A stretch of DNA of 64,000 bases from Lantana camara (GCA_037501455.1 CM074857.1:110331501-110395500); one strand, 5' to 3'. Positions 1-12,500 are shown, numbered from the stretch's first letter. Made by a program: numbers and translations. Notes: generated by a model not told the origin, from the sequence alone.

Positions 1-2
1 TG

Positions 3-2048
3 GTGAAATAAGGGATTGTACTTGGCCACTGAGTTTCAGAGAAGGGAATCGAGGTTGACAAGGCTAAGATTGAAGTGATTGCAAAGTTGCCACCACCAAC
101 CAACAATAAGGGAGTTCGGAGTTTCCTTGGTCATGCAGGATTTTATCGCCCGTTCATCAAGGATTTCTCTAAAATCACTTTACCTCTTTGCAAGCTTTTA
201 TAGAAGGATGCTGAATTTATATTTGATGATGATTGTCTGCTTGCTTTTGACAGTTTGAAGAAAGAGCTCACCTCAGCCCTGATTATGGTGGCACCGGATT
301 GGGATTTACCGTTTGAGCTCATGTGTGACGCTAGTGATTTGGTCATAGGGGCTGTTCTTGGCCAAAGAAGGGAGAAACGTTTACATGTTATTGCATATTC
401 TAGCAAAACACTTAATGATGCACAACTTAATTATGCCACCACTGAAAAAGAACTGTTAGCTATTGTACATGCTTTTGACAAGTTCCTTTCTTATTTCATA
501 GGTTCTAAAACCGTGGTATATACGGATCACGCCGCCATTAAATACCTCTTGTCCAAGAAAGACAGCAAATCGCGCCTCATAAGGTGGATTTTGTTACTTC
601 AAGAGTTTGATTTGGAAATTCGAGACAAGAAAGGGACAAAGAATGTGGTAGCCGACCACTTGTCGAGGTTAGAAATTGAGGAGACAGCTGAAGATAGAAA
701 AGAAGCTATAGTGGAGAACTTCCTGGATGAGCAGTTGTTTAAAGTGTATTCCGGAGTACCTTGGTATGCTGATTTCGTGAATTACTTGGTTAGTAGGATT
801 GTACTTCCTGATCTCAGTTTCCACTAACGGAGGAAGTTCCTTTCCGATGCAAAGTATTACTATTGGGAGGAACCTTTACTCTACAAACACTGTTCCGATG
901 ATCTGGTGAGAAGATGTGTAGCTCAGGATGAGATTGAGAAGGTGTTGTATCAATGTCATGCTAGCCCTTATGGAGGTCATGCGAGTGCAAGCAAGACTGT
1001 TGCAAAAGTACTATAGTCTGGATTTTGGTGGCCTTCATTGTTTAAGGATGCACACGCTTTTGTAACTAAGTATGATTCATGTCAAAGGACATGAAATATA
1101 GGGAAACGAGATGAAATGCCCTTAAGGTATATTTTGGAGATTGAACTCTTCGACGTTTGGGGCATTGATTTCATGGGACCCTTCCCGTCATCCCTAGGAA
1201 ATAAGTACATCTTGGTAGGAGTTGATTACATATCTAAGTGGGTTAAGGCCATAGCTACGCCTACGAATGATGCTAAGGTGGTGTTGAAATTTCAGAGGAA
1301 GAATATTTTTAGTAGATTTGGAGTTCCCCGAGCTCTTGTTAGTGATGGAGGTTCTCACTTTTGCAATAAACCTCTTGAGATTCTATTGAAAAAGTATGGA
1401 GTTCACCATCGAGTGGCTACTCCGTATCACCCCCAATCGAGTGGGCAAGTTGAAATCACTAATAGGGAACTTAAGCAGATTCTAGAGAAGACCGTGAGTA
1501 GATCAAGAAATGATTGGGCATCCAAGTTGGACGATGCATTATGGGCGTACAGAACTGCTCTTAAGACACCTATCGGAACATCACTGTATAAGTTAGTTTA
1601 TGGGAAGGCGTGCCATCTACCTCTTGAACTCGAGCATAGTGCATATTGGGCCATTAGAGCCATTAATTTTGATCTTAAGCAGGCCGGAGAGAAGAGAGCT
1701 TTGCAATTGCATGAGTTAGAGGAGTTCCGGCTCAACGCGTATGAAAATGCCAAGCTTTATAAGGAGAGAACTAAGACATGGCATGATAAACATATCTAGG
1801 TTAAGGAGTTCGAAGTGGGACAATTAGTTCTGTTGTTCAACTCTCGATTAAAGTTGTTTCCAGGGAAATTGAAGTCCCGTTGGTCCGGTCCATTTTGGAT
1901 TGTTAAGGTTATGCCAAATGGGGCCGTGGAGATAGGAAACGAAGCTTCGGGCATGTTTGTGGTGAATGGGAAGAGGTTGAAGCCGTATCTAGTTGGCGAG
2001 CCCATCGAAAAACACACTTCACGTGTGTTCCTAGATTCCCCAAATTAA
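3..2048 (+). pseudogene. Athila-like pol pseudogene (RT C-terminus, RNase H, integrase)
   Basis: One reading frame (codons starting at positions divisible by 3) can be followed from the window edge to 2048 without a frameshift. It is interrupted by stops at 9, 36, 201, 825, 1014, 1092 and 1797. Recognisable parts are the RT thumb (FLGHAGFYRPFIKDFSK), RNase H (CDASD near 330, [10 protein letters not shown] near 525, ending ADHLSRLE), a zinc-binding region around 930-1090, and an integrase core with Asp in WGIDFMGPF, Asp in SDGGSHFCN and Glu in a segment after HPQSSGQVE. The C-terminal part 1815-2048 has the GPF and VNGKRLKPY motifs of plant gypsy integrases. Most stops fit CAG/CAA/CGA becoming TAG/TAA/TGA. 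The lack of indels suggests decay mainly by point mutation. Confidence 0.85.
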
Positions 2049-3308
2049 TCCCGTTTTCAAAGTCAAGCTAACGACTATAACTTAGAACTTCTTTCTCTCT
2101 TTTCTTCTTTTCTTTCCTTGTGTTCTTTTCGTTTACTTTCATTCTTCTCGTGTGTGCTTTTAGGTAACTCTCTCGTTTTGAAGGTATTGGAGGCGTTGTT
2201 AGAGTTTGGGGTTTAGTACGACAGCAAGGACCGTGATTTGAGATTTAACGACTTTATTGAGGTCCATTTATTTTGTTCGTGGCTTGTGCATGATATTGAA
2301 TTGCGTGTGTGGCGAATGAATTGATGCGATTAATTGTAATATGTGTTGAGATGATATTTCGAGATTGGTGCACTATGGTTTGACAGTATTTTTTGAGTTA
2401 ATTGTGTAGTTAATGTGATTAAGCACTATCCGAGTTGTGTTTCTGTTAAAATTGAATTTTTGGACGGATTTGTAGTAACAGACGTCACCCCATCTTAGGC
2501 AATTTTTGGTAACACTTGTTAAGGAGGTCAGGCCTTTGAGGATAGTTTGTAACGGGCGTTACACCCTCTCAGTTATGTTTTGGTAACGCCCGTTAATCGG
2601 TACAGGCGTTCAGGGTGGCGGGCGGGTTAACGGGCGTTACCCCTAGGGCGTATTAATATGGTAACACCCGTTACCTTGTGAAATCGCGAAAACTGGGGCC
2701 TTTAGTAACACGTTTTTAGGGTTATAATTCCAATTTTAAACCTACGTTCCTTCCTCCTTTTTCACATACACACACACACGAACAAGAACAGCACAAGCAG
2801 TAGTTCTTCACAGCAACCACCACGCCACGACCCAGCCGGCGTACCACCACCGATACACACTCGCACTTTATCCCTCTCTAGTTACTTGGTAAGATACATT
2901 CCCCTTTGAGTAGATTTTAGATTAATTCTTCCAATTGACATTTTGGCCCTAGGTTTACTTATTCCGTTTTTGGATAAATTTTGGGTAGAATTTGTCGAAT
3001 TTGGAGGGATTTTGCATGATAAAATTGAGGATGATGAATTGAAATGAATTTCATTTAACTTTAGTTGGATTGTAGGGCTGTCCTAGTCTTTCGAATCACA
3101 TTGTTAGATTGAGTCCAAATTTGGGGATATTTGGAAGCTTGCTTGATGCTAATGTAGGGTAGTGTCGCTTTGGTTTGGGTAGATTGAATAATTTTGGTTA
3201 AAGATCACACTCTAGGTCTATGCCCACAAGGTGTTCGATGAATTGTCTTAGTGAATTTTGATTTTTAATTGCTTGCCTCGCTTTGCTATATATGTTATTT
3301 CAGGAATA
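2049..3308 (+). other. Non-coding spacer between pol and the env-position ORF
   Basis: No ORF over 60 codons makes sense here. The segment contains an array of short palindromes (2473-2675), a CA-rich stretch near 2765-2785 and, just before the next ORF, a pyrimidine-rich tract ending in CAG (about 3290-3303) that would suit a 3' splice site. In Athila-type elements the env-position protein is thought to be made from a spliced RNA, so an acceptor here is plausible but unproven. Confidence 0.55.
2473..2675. repeat. Array of GTAAC(N)GTTAC palindromes
   Basis: About six imperfect copies of a 13-15 bp inverted repeat are spread over 200 bp: near 2473, at 2509, 2549-2562 (GTAACGGGCGTTAC), 2583-2595 (GTAACGCCCGTTA), 2626-2640 and 2660-2675. 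Arms are GTAAC/GTTAC around a C/G-rich core. Two more copies lie in the 3' LTR (5047-5060 and 5081-5094). Confidence 0.75.
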
Positions 3309-4587
3309 ATGGGGCATTCGAAGTGTGCTCGCACAGATGGAGCATCAAGTTCAGGAGCTTGTAGGGCTCGAGCACAAAGTGAGACTAGGAATGTGGTTGT
3401 TGAAAGAGTAGGCAATCCATTTGATCGGGCCCTCTCTAGAATAATTTTTCCCACCAGATTCTTCAAAAGGGATGTTTTGTAACGAATGGAAGTGTGGGAT
3501 GAGATTAAGAGGCTGTTTAACAACATTGGGTGGTTAGGCTTCTTGGAGGATGTCGCGTATACATATCCGGAACTCACCGCAACATTCTTTACCATAATGA
3601 AGTGGGAGCCTGGGTCGAATGAACCCATATCTTTTTCCTTGGATGGTAGACGGTCGTATGATCTTCCACTTCACAAATTGAGGGACGTGTTTGGCTTTCC
3701 TATAGAAGGTGACTCCCGGCTCCCTAGTTGGAGCCGTGACGTGCGAGAGGAAGTTTGGAGGTCTTTTCCATTGAAGCCCAACACACCCAACTATCACGTG
3801 CGGAACACGAAGGCTACCCATTTGGATAGTGTGGTGTGGAGAATTGTGGATAAGATCTTGAGTTCTAGCTTCTGTGCTCGGAATGAGAGTGAGGGCAACA
3901 TACAATCTATTGAATTGGGTATCATGTGGATGATGAAGGAAGGGAAGCTATTTGATGGTACTTGGGATTTGATTGAGCGGATGCTAGATGTTGCAAACAA
4001 AGCCACAGGTGCGATAGGCCACGGGGCTTATGTCACCATGATTGCTAGAAACGTGGGCTGGAGGCCCAGAAAAGCTGAACCATTGACTATGTATTCGTTG
4101 TTGGATGAGGCGAATTGGAAGAATATGGGTTTGATTACAGAATGGCAGGAGGGACCTCTAAAAGGTAGATTGCTGCCTTGGTGGCCGAAAAGGGCGAGAG
4201 AAAGGTTCGCTCAGATGTACGCTTGGGGATTCGGGACGTATAATGAGATGTCCGACCATCTTAAGGCGTCTATTGATGAGATCCCGGATGCACTTGAGCG
4301 CGGGGATGATGTGCCCCGACCAGTCCCCCAGGAGGAGGGTGATGAGCCTATGTTGGTGCGGCCATTGAACATTAGTATGGCCGCAATGAGGATGGATTTA
4401 GATGCCTCCAATGCTCGCAAGGATCGAGATAAGGATGTCAGAGTGGAGGACTTAGATGGGAGATTTCGGAGCTCATGTTGATCAGAGGTTTGGTGATTGG
4501 ACGACACATGATGATGAGCAGTTTCAGGGCCTCCATCAGTGGTTGGAAAGTTACAAGCTCGAAAGACCTGCCGATCATGAGTCTTGA
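3309..4587 (+). pseudogene. Athila-type ORF in the env position, broken
   Basis: The frame opens at ATG 3309 (MGHSKCARTDG), meets a TAA at 3480-3482, continues in the same frame from 3486 to 4481, and after a +/-1 shift near 4465 can be read on to a stop near 4587. The protein resembles the plant-specific ATHILA ORF1/'putative plant transposon protein' type: a globular region of about 200 residues rich in Trp and aromatics (LGIMWMMKEGK, WWPKRARERF), followed by an acidic Pro-rich tail. I see no signal peptide and no obvious membrane segment, so an envelope role is not supported by this copy. Its position between integrase and the polypurine tract is the main reason for the call. Confidence 0.6.
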
Positions 4588-4870
4588 TTTAACTCCATTA
4601 GTGGAGATAGGTGCGAAGAGTGTATTCCGAAGTTAATCATTAGAACTTAGGAGGAAATTGCAAATTTTTCAATCTAACCTTTGTACATTGTTTCGTTCGA
4701 TTCACACACTACACAAGGGTATACTTTTCATACTATTTTTGATAATCTTTTGTTTATAAGTACTTTATTTGATGAGCTAGACTTGCTTAGGCGAAGATTC
4801 AATGATTGCTTCAAAGTTGAGGTTTGATGGGGATGTGTTTTCTTTGTATTACTCGAGGACGAGCAATAGG
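4588..4870 (+). other. 3' untranslated spacer of the Athila-like element
   Basis: AT-rich sequence between the second ORF and the polypurine tract. No ORF or repeat is evident. Confidence 0.5.
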
Positions 4871-4871
4871 C

Positions 4872-4886
4872 AAGTGTGGGGGAATA
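4872..4886 (+). other. Polypurine tract of the Athila-like element
   Basis: A G-rich run (AAGTGTGGGGGAATA) lies directly before the LTR start TGTTGAG. This is the expected plus-strand priming site at the 3' LTR boundary. Confidence 0.75.
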
Positions 4887-5590
4887 TGTTGAGTGTGAAA
4901 TTCACATGGATTTAAGCATGTATTAGAGTATATTTTTGTGCCGTTTGATGCGTTTATGTGTTTATTTTGCTCCAATCAGGTGTTTTAGGAGTTGGAGTTA
5001 AGAAACGGCGGAACAAGGCATTCACGTATTTTTGGAGGAAAAAGGAGTAACCCCTGTTACCCCTTAGAAGTACAGAATTATTAACCCCCGTTAACAGACA
5101 CAGGAGCATCACTTTTGACGAATCTTATTCCACGCCAAGCCGCTAGAACTAGATTTGCACTAGTCTTGATCTTGTTGGTTTAATTAATTATTAATGACTG
5201 CGAGAGTGGCTTTGAGCTTAATTAAACACTTGGTTATACCTCGAGAGAGGATAATACAAACTTACGTGACTTGGTTGTAGAATTGCACTTGTCGGACGAG
5301 TATTATGTTGAATCATGAATGCAGGAATTATTACTCCCCAGCCTAATTAATCTATTGATTTTAATCCACGTGTGTTTAGTTCTATTAATTGTGTTTTATT
5401 CTAGTTAGTTATTTCAATTCTGTTTTAGTAAAGTAATAAACCAATTGATTCCGGTTCGGTCTTTAGATTAGAAAGAGATATAGAGTAGTGATTGATTTCC
5501 CTTCCCTGTGGGTACGATCCTATTGTGCTACGCGTATATCTTAAGTGTACACTTGCACGATTGGTTTTAACTTATAAAATCATAACAACA
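4887..5590 (+). repeat. 3' LTR of the Athila-like element (right end uncertain)
   Basis: It starts TGTTGAGTGTG straight after the polypurine tract. It contains two GTAAC-type palindromes like those upstream. The right end is set near 5590, where leader-type AT-rich copia sequence begins; a clear TG...CA end and TSD are not visible, so the LTR may be truncated. Confidence 0.6.
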
Positions 5591-5812
5591 AAAATCAAAA
5601 GCTCAAATCTGAGAAAATTCAAGTCAATTCAAAATTAACAATTTTATAAAATTATTATTTCAAAAATAATAATATTAATTTTCCTAAAAAATTAAATTTG
5701 ACTTTAATTCACAAAATTCCCAAATTATAATTTTATTTCAAAAATAAAATATTTTTAGTTAAAAATAATTTTAAAATAATATTTGGGACTAAACCACGAA
5801 AATTCGAGTTGC

Positions 5813-6075
5813 GCATAGGCAGGCAGGATGCGCGTGCAGCAGGGCCGTACGCGCGCGCTGTGTGCAGGGAGGGAGAAAACCGGGCGGCAGGCAGCGCGTG
5901 GCTACCTGCGTGCATGCAACAGCGCGCGCCCCTGTACGGGCGCCTGGGCGAGTAGCAGGCAGGTAGCGGGCGGCTGCCTGTGCGCAAGCCCTTGGGCGGA
6001 CCAGGGCTGTTCCGCGCGGCCATCGGGACTGGGCAGCAGCCTGCTGCCCGGCGGCCCCGATCGCTTGCGTCGGTC
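5813..6075. other. GC-rich island in copia-5 leader
   Basis: A block of about 260 bp, rich in GCGCGC and CAGG-type strings, sits in otherwise AT-rich leader. Short ORFs on both strands come from the base composition and resemble no known protein. Islands at the same place exist in copia-1, copia-2 and copia-4. Confidence 0.7.
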
Positions 6076-6376
6076 TGACTTTTCACATGCGGTGATGATG
6101 AGAGACGAACTCTCTTGATCCTCGTCGTTCCGCACCGATTTTCTTGCAAATTTTTCAGAAAAAATTTGGGAATTAAAATCACGATTTTAATTAATCCAAA
6201 ATTTAAAACAAATCTAATAAATTTTCAGAAAACCGTTTTCTCAAGTTTTTCAAGAACTCTCAGATTCAAAAGCTCAGATTACGAAACCAATTCAAGAATA
6301 CTTAACTGTAACTCAGATTCAAGAATTTCCCAAAAATTCAATTAAAAGAAGATTGATTAAAAATAGACCTTGCAAG

Positions 6377-8512
6377 ATTGGGAAAAACACGAAAGTAAAC
6401 GCAACGGAATTTAAATTTTTTTCCCAAAAGTAAGATCGTGACTTGCAATCTCTATTTGCAAATCTTTGGGATTCAAGAACTTACAAGAATCGACGCTTTC
6501 TTGACATGTTTTTAGCCTCCCTCAAACGCGCTTCATGCGGTAAAGGCAACCCCATCCCTCGAAAGATTCTTTCTACTAGATTCCATAATAGGTTTCCTCT
6601 AGAGTAATAATTTACACTAGACCGAGATGCAAATCATGTCAGGGAGAGTGCTAGCGGTATAACATGTGTAAATAAAGAAACATAAACGAGAAGAAAGAGC
6701 AAGAGAATTATCCTATCATGAAGCCATCGTGTCGTTTGGGCGTGATCTCTCCATCACGCATAAGCCAAAATTCTCGAACCCTAGTCCCTTTTATAGGGCA
6801 AGGTTCAAACACCCCCAAGTCTAGATGGAATCGGATTCCATCTTTGACTTTTCTTCTATTTTCTTTCTCTCCAAGTAATAGGAGTCTTATTCAAAATAAG
6901 ATATCTATTGCTTCTAGAAAAGAGCTCCTAAACAAATTAGGAATATTTAATTATTATAATAATAATTAAATATCTTACTCCAATAATATTTATTCTAATC
7001 ATATTAGAATTAATATTTACTAGAATAATAAATAGAAGATATTTAATATTTATTTATTCTAATCAAATTAGAACAACTAAATAATTAAAATCCTAAATAC
7101 TTAAATACTTAGAATTAATTCTCTCAATTAATTCCATGAAGGGCTTTAGAATTAATTCTTAATTAATTCTAACGGGCTAAAATTAATTCTCAAATTAATT
7201 TTATTTGGCTTTATAAGTAATTCTCCTAATTAATTATATTAAGGATTTATAATTAATTCTCTTAGTTAATTATACTTGGGCTTTATAATTAATTCTCAAT
7301 TAATTAACATATGGTCCAATTTCTCAATCGGACCTTACGCCCAACTCGAGCTCACATGCTATACGTGTACATTACAGTTGTGGTCTCGTTTCGATCAACT
7401 ATTTGATCTTTCCTTCAATACCCTTGGAATCTGGCATTTGTGTGTGACCCCCTAGGTTCATTTTCAGTTAGCAGTGAGACTAATACGCTTTATTAGTTCA
7501 CAGATCACATGAGCATAGTCTAGCAACAGGTGTGTGACCCCTACCCGAACAATGAATATATATTCGAAAGAACCATTCAATCAATGAAAGTTGTGAGGTA
7601 CGATCCTCTTGCCATCCCATCTCTCGATTAAGATCTAGGGCATGGGAATAATGAGAGCCCTACTAATCTCGATCATAAAGCTAAGTTCGCTTCATATCTG
7701 TTTGATCTCAATCCAAGAAACCCTTTTCTTGATGTCTTGATCCACTACCTCGGCCGAGGGTTTAGGATGGCATATGAACGACTTATACATTAAGAGATCT
7801 TCCTGCATTAAAGCATGTGTAGGTCCTTTATTGATTCTCATATACTTCCAGGTGCCACTTGTGCAACCCCAGCATAAGCCCTGAATCAGTTGTCTCGGGA
7901 GACATCTTTTAAAGCTTATACCAAAGACTATAGAGTTATCCCGCAAAGCATCAATGGAATCTCAAGTCAAAAGATTACTTTACTCACGCCATTGACCTGT
8001 GAGATATTTCCTAATCTGGAAGTTTTCTCTTCCTGAAGTGGAAACTTTCTTTCCCATTTAGGAATCTTCTCACGCGGGACACCTCAGTGTATCCGTTCTA
8101 ATAACGAGCACCCTCATGTATTGCGTACGCATCAACTTATGCACTTTACACCCCATAAAACAGGATGCTCCTTCTTAAGGCGCAATCCCACGAGCAAGTC
8201 TCAATCGAGCCTAATCAACACTCCCACTGTTTTTTGAACTCATCGACTTGGAGTGGTTTCAAATCTGGCCTTGAGTTAGGACTTGTTTCATGTGTCATTC
8301 ACCTAATGACAAAGTCCCTAACAACCTTATGGATTAGGGGAGTTCTAATACATGCACACGTAATGGAAACACATAAAACATGTATTGGCATATAAAGAAG
8401 TGTTTACCTATGATAATAATCAATCGTGTATTATTCAAATATTGTCTGTGACATAAGGAAAGTCCTAAACCAGATTACGATGAATCGATTTTCAAAGGCA
8501 CTATTCCCAACA
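6377..8512 (-). repeat. LTR of copia-5
   Basis: In minus orientation it begins TGTTGGGAATAGTGCC at 8512 and ends at about 6377 (GTTTTTCCCAAT). It shares long collinear stretches with the LTRs of copia-1, copia-2 and copia-4, for example the 'CTAGCAAC..GGTGTGTGACC' block. At about 2.14 kb it is slightly longer than its relatives. Confidence 0.8.
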
Positions 8513-8534
8513 CTTTCCACTTCTCCAGTTTTCT

Positions 8535-9485
8535 TGCAGATCAAACGACCACAGTCTAGCAACAAGTGTTTGACCCCTAGCTGAATAAGAATGTCTCGAT
8601 TCTACATAACCTTTAAGTCATTGACATATGTGAGATAAAATCCTCCTACGTCCCATCTCTCAATCAAGATCTAGGGCAAGGGAATAATTAGAACCCTAAT
8701 AATCTCGATCTTAATGTTAAGTGCATTTCATATCCATTTGATCTCAATCCAAGAAACTCATTTCTTGATGTCTTGATCCATTGCCTTAGCCAAGGACTCC
8801 TAGATGGCATATGAATGACTTACATAATAAGAGATCATCATCTTGCCAATGCAAGCGTAGGTCCTTTATCAATTCTCTTATACTTTCATGTGCCACTTGT
8901 GCAGCCCCAACATAAGCCTTGAATCAGTTGTCTAAGGCAACACCCTTTAAAGCTTACGCCTAAGACTACAGAGTTAGCTCATAGAGTATCAATGGAACCT
9001 CAAGTCTAAAGATCACTTAATCACATCAATGACTCGTGAGATATTTCCTAATCTGGAAGTTTCTATTTCTAGATATAGAAACTTCCTTTCCCATTTAGGA
9101 ATCTTCTCACACGGGACTCCTCAGTGTACTTACTTAGAATAAGTAAGCACCCCCACGTATCACGCACATATCAACTATACACTTTGCACCCCGTGAAATA
9201 AAGTGGCCTTCTTAAGGGCGTGATCACACGAGCAAGCCTCGAATGAGTCAGGTTGACACTCCCACTGTCTGTAGGACTCATCGACTTGGAGTGATTTCTA
9301 ATCATGACTTATGTGATATAGGGCTCATCTCATGAACCACTTCGCCTAAATGGTTGAGTCCTATAAGTCATATTGATTAGGGGAGTTCTTATACATGCGC
9401 AGGCTATATTGATTGCCTATGATTTACAAAAAAGAAAGTACTAAAGAAGACTATTACATCGGCTTTCAGGGCACTATTCATAATA
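8535..9485 (-). repeat. Truncated 3' LTR of copia-1
   Basis: It matches about the right half (16450-17426) of the complete copia-1 LTR. The LTR start on minus is mutated (ends ATAATA instead of CTAACA on the plus strand). The distal half is missing, replaced by the neighbouring copia-5 LTR. Confidence 0.75.
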
Positions 9486-9497
9486 ATCTCCCACTTT
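9486..9497 (-). other. Polypurine tract of copia-1
   Basis: The minus strand reads AAAGTGGGAGAT directly before the LTR start, as in copia-2 (24151-24164) and copia-3. Confidence 0.75.
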
Positions 9498-9501
9498 CCC
9501 G

Positions 9502-12500
9502 TCAAGCCATTCAAGAGCTAATCTAAGTACCATCTTCACAAGATGACCTTCGAAAGCTTCTCGACTAAGGGGTTTAGTAAGCGGGTCTGCCACGTTCTCT
9601 GCTGATGTGACCCTCTTAATTTGCACATCACCTATTTTAATGATATCACAAATTAGCTGATACTTCCTTATAATGTGCTTGATCCGTTGGTGAGATCTTG
9701 GTTCTCTTGCTTGAGCAACCGCCCAGTGTTATCACAAAACATAGTAATGGGGTCTTTCATGCTAGGAACGACATTCAAATCTTGAATGAAGTTTCTGATC
9801 CAAACACCTTCCTTAGCTGCATCGTTTGAAACTAAGTATTCGACCTCAGTGGTCGAATCTGCAGTGGTCGTTTGCTTGGAACTTTTCCAACTCATTGCTC
9901 CGCCGTTAAGACAGAAAATGTATCCTGACATTGACTTAAAATCATCTAAGTCAGATGCAAAGCTTGCATCGCAGTATCCTCCAATTACTAGATCCTTCTG
10001 TCCTCCGTATACTAAGAATAAGTCCTTAGTGCTTTGCAAGTACTTTATGATATTCTTCATGGAAGTCCAGTGATCTTCTCCAGGGTCTGATTGGAATCGG
10101 CTTGTTACACTAAGTGCATATGCCACATCCGGTCGAGTACACAACATTGCATACATTATGCTACCTATTGCCGAAGCATAAGGCATATGAGTCATCCTCT
10201 CCTTCTCAAGGTTTGTCTTAGGACACATCTTCTTTGACAGAGATGTTCCAACATGCATGGGAAGAACTTTGTTCTTCGCATTCTCCATACTAAATCGTTT
10301 CAGTACTTTGTCTATGTACATCGATTGTGATAGTCCTATTAATCTCTTAGATCTATCCCTATAGATCTTAATACCAAGAATGTAGGACGCATCACCAAGA
10401 TCTTTCATCTCGAATTGTTTCGTAACCAAGACTTGGTAACTTTCATGTCATCCTTCGAATTCCCAATTAAAAGGATGTCATCAACATAAAGCACCAAGAA
10501 TTGCACTAAAGTCTCCAATTCCTTTCTATACACGTAGGACTCATACGAATTTTGAATGAAGCCAAACGCTTTGACTGCTTCATCAAAATGAATGTTCCAA
10601 TTCCTAGAAGCTTGTTTCAATCCGTAGATTGATCTTTGGAGTTTGCAAACCTTTTGCTCATTCCCCACTGAATGTGCAACCTATGGGTTGATCCATATAA
10701 ATGTCTTTATCAATGTCTCCACTGAGAAAGGCAGTTTTCACATCCATTTGCCATATCTCATAGTCGTAATATGCAGCTATGGCAAGCATGATCTGAATGG
10801 ACTATTGCATTGCAACCGGCGAGAAGGTTTCATCAAAGTCCACGCCGGGCCTTTGAGTGAAGCCTTTCGCAACGAGCCTTGCCTTATAGGCTGCAATGTT
10901 TCCATCTACTCCGAGGTTTCTCTTAAAGATCCATTTGCAACCTATGGGTTTTACCCCATCAGGCACATCAACTAAGGTCCAAACTTGGTTGGAGTACATG
11001 GAACCCATTTCGGACTTCATGGCTTATTTTCACTATTCAGTATCCGAGTCTGACAATGCCTCCTCATATGTTAGAGGATCATTATCCTATTGAGAGATTT
11101 CATGGAGAAAACCATACAATCTCTCAGTTGTCTAGGAGTGCGTTCAGAATGCCTTAGAGGAGGATTTAAACGTGTATCGAAGTTCATGATTGGTTGTGGG
11201 GTATCAGATTAAGGCGTCTATTGCGTGGATGGTGTGGGATCATCTTGAATTTCTTTGAGTTCCATGATCTTGCCTTTCTTTTCTTCTTGGAACGGTTTCT
11301 CAAGAAAAGTTGCATTTCTTGAAACAAACACCTTTTGTTCAGTTTGTTCACAAAAACAGGACAACCCCAAATTCTTAAGTAAGAATAACTAGGGATTTTA
11401 CCATGCCACATTTCATAGGGCGTTTTAGGGACTGACTTGGAAGGAACAAGATTCAGAATCTTGACTGCACTTTCTAGAGCATAACCCCAGAAAGAAGGTG
11501 GTAAGTCAGTGAAACTCATCATGGAACGAACCATATCAAGTAGGGTTTGATTCCTTTTCTCAGAAACTCCATTAAGCTGAGGAGTTTCCGGATGAGTCCA
11601 TTGAGAGATAATTCCATTATCTCCGAGATGACTAAGGAATTCTTCACTAAGATACTCACCACCTCGATGAGATCGAAGTGTCTTGATCTTATGACCAGTT
11701 TTGTTCTCAACCTCCTTTTGAAATTCTAAGAATTTCTCAAAAGCCTCAGATTTGTACTTCATTAAGTACACTTAACCATAACGACTAAAGTCGTCAGTAA
11801 AGGTTATGAAGTACTGATGATTGTTTTGAGTGCTTACACTAAGCGGTCCACAAACATCAGAATGGATCAAATCCAAGGTCTTTGTGGCTCGTTCCACACT
11901 TCCTTTGAAGGGAGATTTGGACATCTTTCCTTTGAGACAGGATTCACAGGAAGTTAACTGTTTAAGGTCATTTTCAGAGAATGTCCCTAAGGTAGTTAAC
12001 TTGCTAATTCTATTTTTGGAAATGTGTCCTAATCTAGCGTGTCACAATGAAGCTGAGACTTCGTCATCTCTCTTACGTTTCGTTTCTCATTGTATATTCA
12101 AAATATTACTGCTTTGACTTAGATAAAGTCCATAGTTTAATGTACCAAGATGTATTGCAAAATTATTCCTTTTGAGGAAAAAGTTACCATTCTTAATATT
12201 AATTTCATAACCTTCGCAATCAAGTATTGGAACTGAAATAATATTACGAATAATGTCTGGTACATAAAGGACTTTATTTAAAACTAAAACAGAATAACCT
12301 AAATCTTATCTAATTGTGCCTAAAGCTTGAGCTTCGACCGTTGAGCCGCCCTAATCTTCAAGACACATTCTCCTCCCTTCAGCTGTTGGACCTCACTTAG
12401 CATCTGTACATCATTACAGATATGAGATCCACAACCGGTATCAAGTACCCAAGAGTTAGAATTAATAGAAAGATTTACTTCAATGAAAAACAAACCTTTC

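Larger units (their letters stand above)
1..5590 (+). mobile_element. Athila-like Ty3/gypsy retrotransposon, 5' end outside window
   Basis: The order is RT end, RNase H, integrase, a long spacer, a second ORF in the env position, a polypurine tract and an LTR. That order (pol followed by an extra ORF before the 3' LTR) is typical of the Athila group of plant Ty3/gypsy elements. The element enters from the left edge inside RT. All coding parts carry stop codons, so the copy is dead. On the right it is fused to a copia leader near 5590. The exact junction is uncertain because both sides are AT-rich and no target-site duplication can be recognised. Confidence 0.85.
5591..8512 (-). mobile_element. 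Copia-5: 5' LTR plus partial leader of a Ty1/copia element
   Basis: The minus strand carries a copia LTR (8512 down to about 6377) followed by about 780 bp of leader like that of copia-1, copia-2 and copia-4. The whole gag-pol region and the 3' LTR are missing, and the leader is fused to the Athila LTR. The primer-binding site, present at the matching point of copia-1, is absent. This is a dead fragment. Confidence 0.75.

Noticed and set aside
3309..4587. A true envelope glycoprotein gene in the Athila-like element
   Set aside because: No signal peptide or membrane segment is seen; only the position argues for it, so it is kept as an env-position ORF.
5733..6182. Long overlapping ORFs on both strands in the GC-rich island of the copia-5 leader
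   Set aside because: They are open because the island is GC-rich, show no family motif, and similar ORFs arise in the other islands with unrelated protein sequence.
9786..10073. 95-codon plus ORF over the copia-1 RNase H
   Set aside because: It is antisense to the copia-1 pol pseudogene and has a matching antisense shadow in copia-2.
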